Below are positions 1 through 10,382 of a stretch of 64,000 nt of DNA, one piece after another. How positions within the stretch are numbered: position 1 is the first letter of the stretch; every line of letters starts with the position of its first letter. The notes beneath the pieces were generated by a model that ran no database searches, was not told the origin of the DNA, and saw only the letters and a program-made list of their open reading frames with translations. Position numbers and translations under genes: made by a program. This stretch comes from Aquatica leii. Taxonomy: Eukaryota; Arthropoda; Insecta; Coleoptera; Lampyridae. The stretch covers positions 4,702,937 through 4,766,936 of the forward strand of contig CM069436.1 in assembly GCA_035610365.1 (NCBI GenBank), read 5' to 3'.

Positions 1-650
1 ATGGTGGAAGTGAAAGTAGTGCTTCCATGGCTGCTGTGGGCGTGGTTCTCATCGCTCTTGTTATCAGTAGACATGCCATTCTCTGTACTTTGCTTTGGTA
101 TAAATTCCACCTTGACAATCCACCAACCTTTTTTTTTATGTGCGAAAGTGCTACGCTGGCTTTGAGAATTTCGCATATTGCGTTTCGAAGAGCAGCGATC
201 AATTTGCAGCATGATGGGATAAATTCCATCGGCTCCAGGAGACTGAAAGGCTTTAAACGCATTAATTTCCCATTCTAGGTTTTCAGGATTGATTGGTACC
301 TCTAGGTCCTAGTGCTTAGGAACTTTAGTTAACGACAAACCCGGAAAGTGTTTTTGCAGTAGTTCTTGCAAAGTACCTTCAACCAAGTCTGTAAACTTTC
401 CGTTTTCGGTCAGCAAAGAACCAATGTTTTCAGTGCGGCCTTTGCTCAAAGCTTTTTGGAGTCGAGAACTTGTAGGTTCGTTTTCTACGTCCCTACAGTA
501 CCTTCTCCATGAGTCGCTTTTTGCCTTTTTTATGGCATTGTTGTATGTTGTGAGGCTGGTTTTGCATTCATCCCAGTCTCCGCTTTTTTTGGCTGTATTA
601 AATAGCCTTCTGGTGCGTGCCCTTGCTTTGTCAAGCTCCCTTTTCCACTA
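1..650 (-). pseudogene. LINE ORF2 fragment: endonuclease-RT linker and RT N-terminus
   Basis: Minus-strand translation gives WKRELDKARARTRRLFNTAK, SWRRYCRDVE and LTENGKFTDLVEGTLQELL. These are the basic linker between endonuclease and reverse transcriptase in insect LINEs. FKAFQSPGADGIYPIMLQ, at the RT entry, follows. The reading is interrupted by stops and frame shifts. The catalytic RT motifs lie beyond base 1 and cannot be assessed. Confidence 0.7.
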
Positions 651-1250
651 AATTATCTTGTTTGGGGTTCGTTTGACAGTTTTTGGGCAGCTTGCTTCAA
701 ATGCGGATTTTAATGAATTAACAATACTATCCGTCATTAGTTCTAGCTTGTGCGTTGATCTTGCAACTGTCGGACAGTCCCTGATTTGGCCCGCTAAAGT
801 TTCGTTAAACAAATAGCAGTCGGTTTTTCTCGGGTTTCTGTATTCCATTACGAGTTCCCTATCTGATTCAATGTTGAATTGAATATATCTATGATAAGAT
901 AAAGAAGGTTCATTTGATACATGCCACATTTTTATCGCTTTGCTCGCTTTTGGACTAGCAAGCGTAAGGTCAATAACTTTACTGCGCGACACGGTTATGA
1001 ACGTGGGGGCATCTCCGTTATTTATTATGTCTAAGTTGCCTTTTAAAATAAATTTTAAAAGTTTTTCATCTCTTGGACTTGTGTTTGTGCTCTCCCACAA
1101 GGTGTGGTGTGCATTAGCATCGCATCCGAGAATCAGCGGTTTGTTGGCCTCACTGTTAATCAGCTTGTGGATTTCCTCTGGCGGCGGTGATCCTCTCTGG
1201 TCGTAGGGGAAGTAACCGGATCCGGTTCCAGTGCTGTTTCTGGGACCCAA
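648..1250 (-). pseudogene. LINE ORF2 fragment: C-terminal half of APE-type endonuclease
   Basis: Readable for about 200 codons. The motifs LILGCDANAHHTLWEST and RSKVIDLTLAS match the central and C-terminal parts of the APE endonuclease that nicks target DNA for target-primed reverse transcription. The final catalytic SDH is replaced by an SYHRYIQF context. The N-terminal catalytic Asn and Glu regions are absent because of the internal deletion. It then continues into the ORF2 linker and ends at a stop in that frame; the reading resumes in the segment 1-650. Confidence 0.75.
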
Positions 1251-1900
1251 GTGATGACCTTCTTGGGTCCAGGAAGGTCTTTGAGATAAATAATCTCTAG
1301 TTCCCTATCCTCCCTTAGTGGTTTCTTAATATTTGACGTGCCGACTAGCCACTCTCTGGTTGCTTTGTCTGCGCACGTTATTTTCAGAAATCCCCCTTTA
1401 TGGGTACATTCTTGAAAACGCGGAGAAGCTTGTCCCTTCTCCAATTCGTCAATCCATCCAAGTATCGAGGTTTTTATGACCTCGGATTCTTCAGGACTGA
1501 TGGTGTTTTCAGGGAACTCTTTTGGTATAATTGCAAGAGCAATTCCCGTCAGAGTGTCCCTGAATGTTTTTTTTAGGTTCCTTCGACCCCTTGACTTTGC
1601 TTTGCCGGTCGTTTCTGCGACAGCGGTGTGCTACTGCTAGAAATGTTGCGTTTTTGCGCCCCTGTTCCGACAGTTGCGTGCGCCGTCTGGTGTCGCTGTT
1701 GCGTTCCTGAAGTGCCCGCTTTTGCTTCTTGTATAGGTGGGTTTCGCTCTCGCGTCCCCGCCATTGAAGTGGAACCGGTTGCTTGCGCTCCCGATTCTCT
1801 TTGTTTTTTAAGCTTTCGCCTTGCCGCCCCCGAAAGCTTTTTGGGCTTTTCGGGTTCGCGCTCAGCGTCAGCCGTTGTTTTTGGGTTCTGCTCAGAGTCC
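1160..1900 (-). pseudogene. ORF1 of the LINE, DUF4780-like domain
   Basis: The ORF1 product of such LINEs is thought to bind element RNA. An early segment reads KKLSGAARRKLKKQRESG, a motif seen at the start of DUF4780 proteins, followed by a low-complexity Ser/Pro/Thr/Gln stretch (about 1573-1764). After frame changes comes GGFLKITCADKATREWL and DLPGPKKVITWVP, the core of the DUF4780 fold. At least two frame changes break it. Its C-terminus runs straight into endonuclease sequence near 1205-1225, where the remainder of ORF1 and the start of ORF2 should be. Confidence 0.7.
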
Positions 1901-2480
1901 CCGTCTTTTTTTAAATTTAAATTTTAGGTCGATGGTTCCATATATGTTCCCACGAGTGACGAGGAAAAGAAGGTCGCCGTGCGCAGTGCCCCGATATGCA
2001 CGGAAGGCTATATACAACGGGGTTCGCCTGGTGCCCCGAGGTTGGAACCAAGGACGGCTGGTCTTGTATCCAGTCACGCATCTTTCGGCCTGGTCTTAGG
2101 TTTTTGATGAGGTTTTTTCCTTTTGGTCCGGACAATTAAGCCAAGACCCCCCAACTCCGCTTGCTCGTGAGACATGTCTACAGCAGCAAGAGGTTTGGGT
2201 TTGGCTGCCGTGCTTGCTAATCAAAGTCAGCAGAGCAGCGGCAGGCATCGTTATCCCAGTGTTGGCTCTTGCCACGACACTATAGCTTGAGCTGGGAAAG
2301 TTGGTTCGCGTGACGGTAGTATTGGAGTACATACGGATTTTAGGCCGCGACTCCAACACCTGCCAAGGTAAACAGGGTTGTCCCGGGTCAGCTGATGAAG
2401 CTGCGTACCGTTACATCCTATTTACCCTCCTATCCACCATCTGGAGACGCGCCCGATAGGTAGCTCAACCCTCTTGTAAC

Positions 2481-4929
2481 TCGTCCTGTTGCTAAAAATT
2501 TTATCATGGAAGTCTACCATTAGTTTTGCTGCGGCGAAGCGCATAAACACAGAAACAAAACGTAGGGCGAGCACACTCAAGATAGTCTAACGACATAAAA
2601 AGAACAGCTAGTTTAAACTGGTAGCATAACACCAACAGAGTTGGAAAAGCAAAAGAGAAGCTTAGATTCATCGAATAGAGTATGGCTGAGAAAAAACGAA
2701 AAAGTGTAAATTGACTAAAGTTCTAGAACAGTTCTATTGCGTAACCTAGGAAGAAATCGCGGCATTGTTGAGCATTATAAAAGTTTAAATCAATCTGCTA
2801 TATCAATACAGTCTGATAGCATTGTTGAATGTTGTAATAAAATAATTCCTCAATGCTGAGAATTAAAAACATTAACCCTTCCAGTTCTTGTATCATCAAC
2901 GCTCGTAATCGTTCTAAAAGTAAAACTCCAAGGTCTATTTCTTGGAAGACGGTAAGCAGACGAAGGAATAAGATTTGTATAGTACATCAATAAGTTACAA
3001 ATTATTTTATAGTTCTAATGATAAAATGAAGGTGAAGCTCAGTACTAAAACAACCAGTTTTTATAGAGATGTTTAACTGCACTGACCTCAAAGAAAGAAA
3101 GAACTATATCAGAAGCTTTAACGTTCTTTCAAAAGTCATAACTAGCATTAATGACCTAATCTACCAAATCCAATTGTTTCCAAAAACTAACTCAAAATCA
3201 TCCACTTTAAAACTCTAGAAACAGCCTTTTAAATAATACACAAAAAAATCAAAATTTTTAAGTAGAATACAACTTACTAAGGTGTTGTATTTTCTTCATA
3301 TGTTCATATGTTAGGCAAGTCACGAGTTCAAATTATGATAATGAATCTTATAGTATGGTGTTCCCATAGATTCATGTAATAATATTTATAATTTGCAAGT
3401 GTATATAGGAACAACCGTTGGAGTAATTTCTCAAGCTGGTCCAAAAGGATTTGCGCACAGTACGTAGTCGATGTAAAGCGATTCTTCATATCAACAACTA
3501 CTGATTATCCATTAGTAATAAATTAATTATGAGAAAGGATGAGCTACTAAACGATCATTATAAAGAGATGCTGAATTTCAATGTGGTAACTATTGAATAT
3601 TTATTTAAGTATGCCTGAATATACAACCTAAATTAGGCATCATTAAATATTAGACAAAAATAATTTTAGAAGAACATTATTTGTATATACGCGTATGCAG
3701 TTATCAAAATTAACGGCTGCGTGACTTCAACTCTTAAAAATTCACCCTAAAAACCGTAAATTCTGTTTTTTAATTGAAAGAAATCGGTTTTTGGTTGAAA
3801 TGAGTAAATCGCGTGCGCTCAAAGTAGGTAATGTTAAATACGTAATGAGTTGATCGGCAAGACGAAAATTTTCCCGCCGTTTTTAGTTTAGCGTGTGCGT
3901 GCGTGCATACACACACAAACACACACATATGGGCCCCCGGGTTAACGACCTAACTCTACCGACTAAAGCTTGGGATAGGACAGGGCACCGAAACTCACTC
4001 AATGCAGCTCAATACATTGCGTGCTAGCGTGCGTATTGGCCTCCACAAAAAACGTGATACCATTTCTTTCTATCTTTACGTCGGTTTCATCATAATACGC
4101 CCTACGATAGTTTCCGGTCAACGTAAAGACACAATTCTAAGAAAAACGCTTTAAAAGTAACTCATTATTACATGAATGTATGCACTACGTAGGGAACTAA
4201 CACAAACAACTTAATGGTCGTTAAACATTAGAAAATATTGGTAGTTTACGTGATTTCTGATTTTTATTCAACGACGCGGTTATTAAAACCTGACGTTTCC
4301 AAAAAATTTAGTAAAAACGCCTGTGCACTTAACGACTGACTGATTTTTTACAATCAATATTTAATTACGAAATCGTGTTTGAAAAACAAAATAGCTTTTA
4401 AAACTGCATGTAGTAATTATAATCGATTAAGCTTTCAATAAATACGTGCATTGACAATACCAAACTAGAATTTAGTCGCTCCAAAATAAAAAAAACATTC
4501 CACCGTCCTATTGTTCCTATGTAGTTATAATTACATTTCGATGCGAGTTTGATTTTGTTTCGAAAAAACAATTTGTAAACAAAACATTAATCAACAGACT
4601 TACATTTATTTTATTATTAAATAAAGATACAAAACTGGGGATTATAGTATCACCTTCCACAGTTTCTAATTAAAAATTTTTTTAGTGTAAGCATTCAGAA
4701 TAGAACCGAATTTAGGGTTTAAACGCGGTTAGAGTGGAGAAGTGAAAACCAAGAAGAATATTTATAGTCAGGCAATGAACTTGACAAGATACACTAAAAG
4801 ATAGGAACAAAAAGATCTAAATCTACAGGTACAGACACAATCTTTGCTCAACAATAAGAAAAAAATACTTTAGGTAGATCTAGCAAAATATGACTGCCGA
4901 TGACCAGACAAGAAACACATCCTAAGCAT
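2481..4929. other. AT-rich stretch without recognisable genes
   Basis: No ORF with protein-like composition or known motif was seen on either strand. A short CA-rich simple repeat with a few substitutions lies at about 3895-3936. The end next to 4930 may include the 3' untranslated part of the hAT element. No terminal repeats for that element were found. Confidence 0.6.
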
Positions 4930-5366
4930 TGTTTATTCCTTAGTCGTTGAAGTTCTAAGGTTGAAGTATTAGTGATGTTTGAATGTAATTTTTTTTGTTT
5001 GTAATGTCTAAGCTGGATACTATTTCTTTAGCATCAATCAATAGATCATTAAAACCTTTATCGGAGCGATAAGCTTTCAAAAAATTATTCAAATTATTTA
5101 AATGATTACAACACTGAGCAACATCAAAGTTTGATTTTTGAATAATTTTACTAACAATGCTAACTTCACTTAATATATTAAAATATTATACCACAATATA
5201 AGAATGCAAATGAACTCAAAATTTTGCAATTTTTTGGCCAACGATGCAGCCAAATTTTCTACGTTAATTTCAAAGTTTCCTTCGCTTATTTTAAACAGAG
5301 CATCATAAACCTCCCCAAGTTGATACCTTAAAGGAGTTATTACATCTATTCTACTAGAACATCGAG
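4930..5366 (-). pseudogene. hAT transposase, C-terminal part
   Basis: Directly downstream of the pogo insertion the frame continues with RCSSRIDVITPLRYQLGEVY, then NFEFICILILWYNILIY and YRSDKGFNDLLIDAKEI, typical of ZMYM1-like hAT transposases. The usual Trp after the SDTR motif is Cys here. The reading ends at a stop near 4930, short of the usual C-terminal dimerisation region, so it is truncated as well as split. Confidence 0.75.
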
Positions 5367-5392
5367 TAGGGGAGAGTGGGTAGGTTTGATAC
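5367..5392 (+). repeat. Terminal inverted repeat of the pogo-like element (low-coordinate end)
   Basis: 26 bp starting TAGGGGAGAGTGGG. Its inverted partner is at 8090-8115 with 23 of 26 matches. The outermost TA is the target duplication. Confidence 0.9.
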
Positions 5393-5699
5393 ACTTAACA
5401 CACGAAGTGAAAAATACAAGTAAGTATAAATTCTATAAATTCCCTAGATGGTGCCTTAAGTAGCCTATTAAGTTGCAATGAATTTTAGCTGGTTGAAATC
5501 TACTGATTCAGGGTATGATGAGAGAGATATTTTATTTTTTTTCATAAACTTGCATCTTGTATCATTCCTCCCATAGTAAGGGAGTTTTGATACAATGTGT
5601 GGGAGCTTTGATACGTGGTGAGAAAAACACATGATTTAGACTTTTAAAACATTTCTAAGTATTTTTTGAGACATTTTAGCATTAGGAACGTAAAAATAT

Positions 5700-7677
5700 C
5701 TAATTAACATTATTATGTTTATCAAAATTAATAGGAAACACCAGTCTTCTTTTGGATCTAGCAGTTCCACCCACAAAACTTAGTGGCGGAAACTTCCTAA
5801 TGTCGTCTTCAGATACCATAGATTGATCTTCCACGTCAGGGAAAACAAAATGGTAGCCAGGCTTCTTCCGTCGTATAAAATTTATCAAATATTCTCCACC
5901 TTCCACTTTCTCTAAAATCTTTCCCACGTAGTGTCTTTCAGTTTTCTTAGTCACAAATCGTACTAACACATAATCATTTACATTTATCATATCTATAACA
6001 AGATCTTCTTCTTCTCTCTTCTTCTCAATTTGTTCTTCTATGTCCGTTATTTCACTAGACGATGATGAGTAGAATGTGAGATTATCTGAATCAGACTCAT
6101 CCTCTACAGCCTTTTCTTTCTTCTGCTTCACAATCTCTTTCATATTGATAGTCCCAATTGATATTTCGTCTGTAGTAATTTTTTTCTTGGCGTTTTTCTT
6201 CGCAGCAGTATTCTTCTGTTCTTGTCTTTTTTGATGTTCACTTTTTATTTCTGCCATATTAGGAGTATCTGTTAGGATTTTTGTTTTTGCAGGTTTCCTT
6301 CCTGTTTTTTGTCGTTTTCTTGGTGGAGCTTGAGGAAGTGTTCTTATTTTTTCAGAGGTTTTATAAGGGCGGGAAGGTCCAGGTACTCTTATTTCTTCGG
6401 GGGTTTCAGGAATTGGTTCTGGTGTATGGTGTCCATCGCTAAAAGCAGATGTTGTTGCCTCTGGTGTTTCTTCTCGGTGTAATGGATCAGGTCTATCTGT
6501 AACCTTTGCAGTAAGAAAGTCATGATCTGCAAAAAGGTGCGAATTGAAGGGATAAATTCCCGTTTTTAAAAATCCCTTTATTATGTTAGTTGGAGTAAAA
6601 GCCCGTTGATATGCATTGCCAACAAGCTTTGCGATATCTTTTAAAGCGATAGTCTGATCAGGATTTTGCACCATGAAGTGATCGTCATCGTTTCATTGTA
6701 ATATGTTTTAAAGGGCCGTAGACAACCACATCCAAAGGTTGTAATTTATGACTTGTATGCGGGGATATCGTTAATAAAACTATACTATTTTCCTTGCAGA
6801 TATCTAGTCCTTTGGACGATATATGGCTACAATGATTATCTAGTATCACTAGAACTTTCTTATCAGGTGTACATTTTAGAAATTTTATGAAGTGCAACAG
6901 ATATATTTCAAAATTGTCTGCTGTCATCCATCCACTTGGGTTTGTCACAGCTTTGGAGCCTTGTGGTGCTCCAGTTGTCATGTAATGTTGTTCACGAACA
7001 CGTGGAAATACAAACAACCGAGGAATTGAGTTTCGGGTTGCATTTGTGGTACTCAGAACTGTGACTGTTGTACCCCGTTCACCGGAAGTGACTTTAGATA
7101 CCTGTTTTTGTACTTTTGGGAAATTATTTTGCCAGGTTTGTGGACGGTCTGAACTCCAGTTTCATTACAATTGTAGATGGAATCTGGCTCGAACCGGTAT
7201 CGACGTAATACTTCTGCAATCATAAAATCCTTCCACTGTGTGTCTGTTAAAAGCTGTCCCACGTAAAACGTTTGTTAGTTCTGGTGTTCGAAGTGAGAGT
7301 TTCTTGTTTCGGGACATAAAGCCTCGAAGCCAGTCATAGGAAGCTGTTTCATTCCTTTTCCAGTTCTGGGAAATTTTGTTTTCATTTTCTAAAGCGTACA
7401 AAAATGCAAATTTTCTTCTCTCTTTTGATGTAAGACCATAATTCATCTTGGCAGCTGTTAATAAATATTCTGCTAAACGTTTCTCTTCATCATCAGAAAA
7501 AATCTGAGAACCTGCATAGTTGGGAAAGAATTTCATCTCATCGCCATGGTCCCTGTGCTTCCCAACGTATCTTCGCAAATTCATTTGTTTAGACCCATGT
7601 AAAACTTCTCGAACAGCTGTCTTTATTCGTTCAGGAGACGCTGGTATCCTGTTACTTTTTTTCCACTTAAATGGCAT
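5700..7677 (-). pseudogene. pogo-like DDE transposase, frameshifted
   Basis: A transposase that would cut and paste its element at TA sites. The start is the ATG at 7675-7677 (MPFKWKKS), preceded in frame by readable but unlikely sequence. Residues 1-60 hold a helix-turn-helix (SPERIKTAVREVLHG), followed by a CENP-B-type domain (YDWLRGFMSRNKKLSLRTPE). The DDE core comes next: first acidic site as NCNETGVQTV (Asp changed to Asn), second as VLVILDNHCSH, third as HTSHKLQPLDVVV. A long lysine- and acid-rich tail ends with an SH3-like module, NDYVLVRFVTKKTERHYVGK. Frameshifts near 7200, 7050 and 6680 break it. The Asp-to-Asn change would by itself abolish catalysis. Confidence 0.85.
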
Positions 7678-8089
7678 CCTAAAATTAAAAGGCAAATTAA
7701 TATTTTGATAAACACAGATCTGGGAGGAATGATACATGTATCATATATCCCCACAATTAAATGTATCAATCCTCCTTGTGCAGCTGGTTTTATAAAAATT
7801 TAAATTTCAGAAAATCTAACATACAATATTTACATAAATTTTACGTCAAATTAGAGCTAAAAGTATGCACTATCCTAAGTTGTCCTTAAAAAGCTTACAC
7901 TTACCTTTCAAAAATTCACAAAATATTTACTGAAATCAGTCTTTTTGCCGTAAATTCTTAACTTCACAGTGAAACGAACACGCACTAACATTACATGTCT
8001 TGCCTACTCAAGAGCATTACAGCGATGCCAAAAAGTTGCCCGCCAAGCAGTTCTGGTGGCAAATTTAATGGTGTATCAACTCTCCAATA

Positions 8090-8115
8090 GTATCACACCT
8101 CCCCAGTCTCCCCTA
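8090..8115 (-). repeat. Terminal inverted repeat of the pogo-like element (high-coordinate end)
   Basis: Reverse complement starts TAGGGGAGACTGGG and matches the other end. It lies upstream of the transposase start and abuts hAT coding sequence. Confidence 0.9.
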
Positions 8116-9510
8116 TCCGATAAAGGTTTTAAAGTTAAATTTGTTACATTAGATAAATTAGATTTCAGAATTGACTAGCGTTTAGTAGAAGCTGAAAAAA
8201 ATACAAACAGTTCTTGAACTAAAGAAAAAAAATGGATGCTTAAAGTATTCGATTTTGCGGTATCATTGACGACTAAATTTAGGGTATGATTGCAAGAAGG
8301 AACAAATAAAGCTGGCGGATTGAAATCCAAAAATTTTTTTGTAGACCATTATGCCTACCACGCATATTTGACCCATTGTCGTAACCCTGACCCCGCAAAT
8401 CGTTGATATTTAAACCTTCTTTCTCGAACGTCGACAAAAGAAATCTTGTCAACCCTTTACCTGAAACATCATCTATAGGACAAAATAATAACAAATGTTT
8501 TTCTATACTAATTCCCGTGCTCTTTAAATTAACAAATCTTATACAAACTGAAATTTGTTCTTGGTGACTACAGTCAGGAGTGCAGTCTAATAATATGGAA
8601 TAATATTTTGCCTTTTTAGTTAGTTCTAAAATTTTGGATTTGATTATTTCACCGATCAAGTTGATTACTTCATTTTGTATTTTATCCACGAGATAGTTTT
8701 TGTGATCTTTTATTTGGAAGCATTTTGTATGTTCTGACATAATCGGATCGAATTTGGAAATCATTTCTAAGCATTTTAAAAAGCTAACATTGTTTTTCTC
8801 AAACAACTTATTAATACTTCTACGAAAAGCTAAATTTTGCTGGCTTAAAAACTGAATCACGTAGAAAATTCTTTCTATAACAGCTTACCAGTATTTAGTT
8901 TCTCTGTTTATTACATTTTGAATTTCAGAAACAATTATTTCATTTTTATTAAAACGGTTAAAAAGATCTAGCAATTTTAGAACATTTTTGATACGTAACT
9001 TCTTTTTTTCATGAATGTTTAAATGTTCGCCTAAATGCTGCCAGTCATTGTGACCAGATTCGTCATTAAGGTGAAGATTTCAAATCGCTGTCATTAAAAA
9101 TTTTACAACAAAAGCAGTAAGGTGAATTTTTTGTTTCGGAATACATCAAAAAAAAAAAATTCTAAAGAAGTAATTATTGGAAAACTTACGCTCCGACTGC
9201 GAACTATCTCTCGGATAAATATTCTTGTTGTTTTGATAATAAGCAGCATCTTTCGAAAGAAGGAGACTCATATTTTCCGTTCTGGTAATTTTTGAAGGTG
9301 TTGATTTTTCATTATCAGCGGAACTTGAAGATGTTGATGGATTGATTTCTAGAAGATCAGTTTCTTGTCTGCTGCTGATACTTGTTTCAAGTACAGGTTC
9401 AGAATATTGGGATTCAGCTGTATTATTGTTGTTATTAATATTTGGCAAAGTAGACTCGGATTTTGAAAAAAATTCGTAATTTTGACATGATTTTCCAGTT
9501 CTTCCTCTCT
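8116..9510 (-). pseudogene. hAT transposase, N-terminal and DUF4371 part
   Basis: The protein begins around 9446-9510 with a Ser/Asn-rich acidic segment, then DAAYYQNNKNIYPRDSSQSE, which resembles the entry of the TTF-type zinc finger in ZMYM1-like hAT proteins. After a frame change, GHNDWQHLGEHLNIHE follows. The longest clean stretch (8279-8860) has QNLAFRRSINKL, YYSILLDCTPDCSHQEQISV (DUF4371; the first catalytic Asp is in this stretch) and LRGQGYDNGSNMRGRHNGLQ (second catalytic Asp region). It ends with TLKPLSD, immediately at the pogo insertion. Frame breaks near 8270, 8870 and 9140 make it nonfunctional. The Met that begins some readings here is a TTG codon, so the true start is uncertain. 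Confidence 0.8.
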
Positions 9511-10081
9511 TTTTTTCAATTTCAAAATTTATAAATAGTAATGTTAGTGCTTATTAATTATTCTGTTTGAATTTACTTCAATTAACAATGATGTTTATAT
9601 AATCAAATATAAAAGGATGTTTGAGATTCAAGTTTTTGGCTTTTAATGTTTTATTAAATCTAAAATAACATTTAAATTTTAGTTGAACTCACTTTAATTC
9701 ACAACACAAAACACATCACTATAAAGTCTGTAAAACTAAAGTTTCAAAAGCAGATAACTTTTACTTCATGCTCCAAATGAAATCGCGACCGATACAGCGC
9801 TTAAATATATAAAGTTTTGTACATTGCAAGCTCAGGCAGGAAAAAAACGCTTGTTCGCTCGTTGGCTCGTTGCAAGCGAAATTTCAAGCTCAAACATGAA
9901 TAAAATCAGATTTGTTTAAGTTCACACAATTAACGTTATCATGTTATCATTCGATCGAATAAATGCTTATATTGCGTACTGTCATTTGTAAAATATATTA
10001 TTTTCGAGAAGTAATTCGGTTCCTCGTCTCAAAGAGTAAAAATCAAAAAATAAACAAATAAAAAACAATGTACCTAATAGC
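9511..10081. other. AT-rich interval between the hAT and CACTGG elements
   Basis: No coding motif seen. Between about 9830 and 9900 there is a short less AT-rich patch with repeated GCTCGTTG-like words. It could be the 5' end of the hAT element, but no terminal repeat could be matched. Confidence 0.4.
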
Positions 10082-10171
10082 CACTGGTCTGCAAAAAAAT
10101 ATTTTTTATCGAACCCTGACACTATTCCGGGTGATTCTTATGTAAAATGACGTCCTGAATCCAAATATGTC
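10082..10171 (+). repeat. Terminal inverted repeat of CACTGG copy 1 (3' side of its gene)
   Basis: Starts CACTGGTCTGCAAAAAAATA and contains the TGTAAAATGACGTCCTGAAT block. The inverted partner is 12587-12676. The pairing is imperfect, with an extra AT-rich insert of about 10 bp on this side. Confidence 0.85.
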
Positions 10172-10382
10172 TTCCGTTTTCTTTCATCGCCCACCATTTT
10201 TGAGCGAGCCCCAAATCTCTAATTTTACCACTTTTCGATAAATTAATTATAATCTATTTATCGAACGATAATAATAATTATAATAATTATTATAATAATA
10301 AATATATGGACATGAATTTAATTTAAATGGGAAAAAGAACTATTTTCGCTATAAACAGTAATAAATAAAAAGATATTCATCG

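Larger units (their letters stand above)
1..2480 (-). mobile_element. DUF4780-type non-LTR retrotransposon (LINE), internally deleted, cut by window edge
   Basis: Reading the minus strand from 2480 down gives a 5' leader, a proline- and serine-rich ORF1, a DUF4780-like domain, the second half of an APE-type endonuclease, a basic linker and the start of a reverse transcriptase with the FQSPGADGIYP motif. The window edge cuts the RT. This order is typical of arthropod Jockey/LOA-like LINEs. The first roughly 100 residues of the endonuclease are missing, so the copy is an internal deletion product as well as frameshifted. The leader end near 2480 is set only by where recognisable similarity stops. 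Confidence 0.8.
5367..8115 (-). mobile_element. pogo-like (Tc1/mariner superfamily) DNA transposon, full length with TIRs
   Basis: Bounded by 26-bp inverted repeats at 5367-5392 and 8090-8115 that differ at three positions and begin TAGGGGAGA on each strand. A TA is shared at both edges, as expected for pogo elements, which insert at TA. The element is about 2.75 kb and carries one transposase gene on the minus strand. Removing it with one TA rejoins the hAT reading frame without a base lost or gained. Confidence 0.9.
4930..9510 (-). mobile_element. hAT-family DNA transposon (ZMYM1-like transposase) split by a pogo-like element
   Basis: Two blocks of hAT transposase coding sequence, 8116-9510 (N-terminal) and 4930-5366 (C-terminal), flank a complete pogo-like insertion on the same strand. 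Together they follow the order of the ZMYM1/DUF4371 group of hAT transposases: TTF-type zinc-finger start, DUF4371 catalytic region, then the C-terminal region. I could not identify hAT terminal inverted repeats or an 8-bp target duplication, so the outer limits are those of the readable protein only. Confidence 0.75.

Noticed and set aside
2017-2060. tRNA-like GGTTCG stretch
   Set aside because: No cloverleaf could be formed; it lies in the leader of the LINE.
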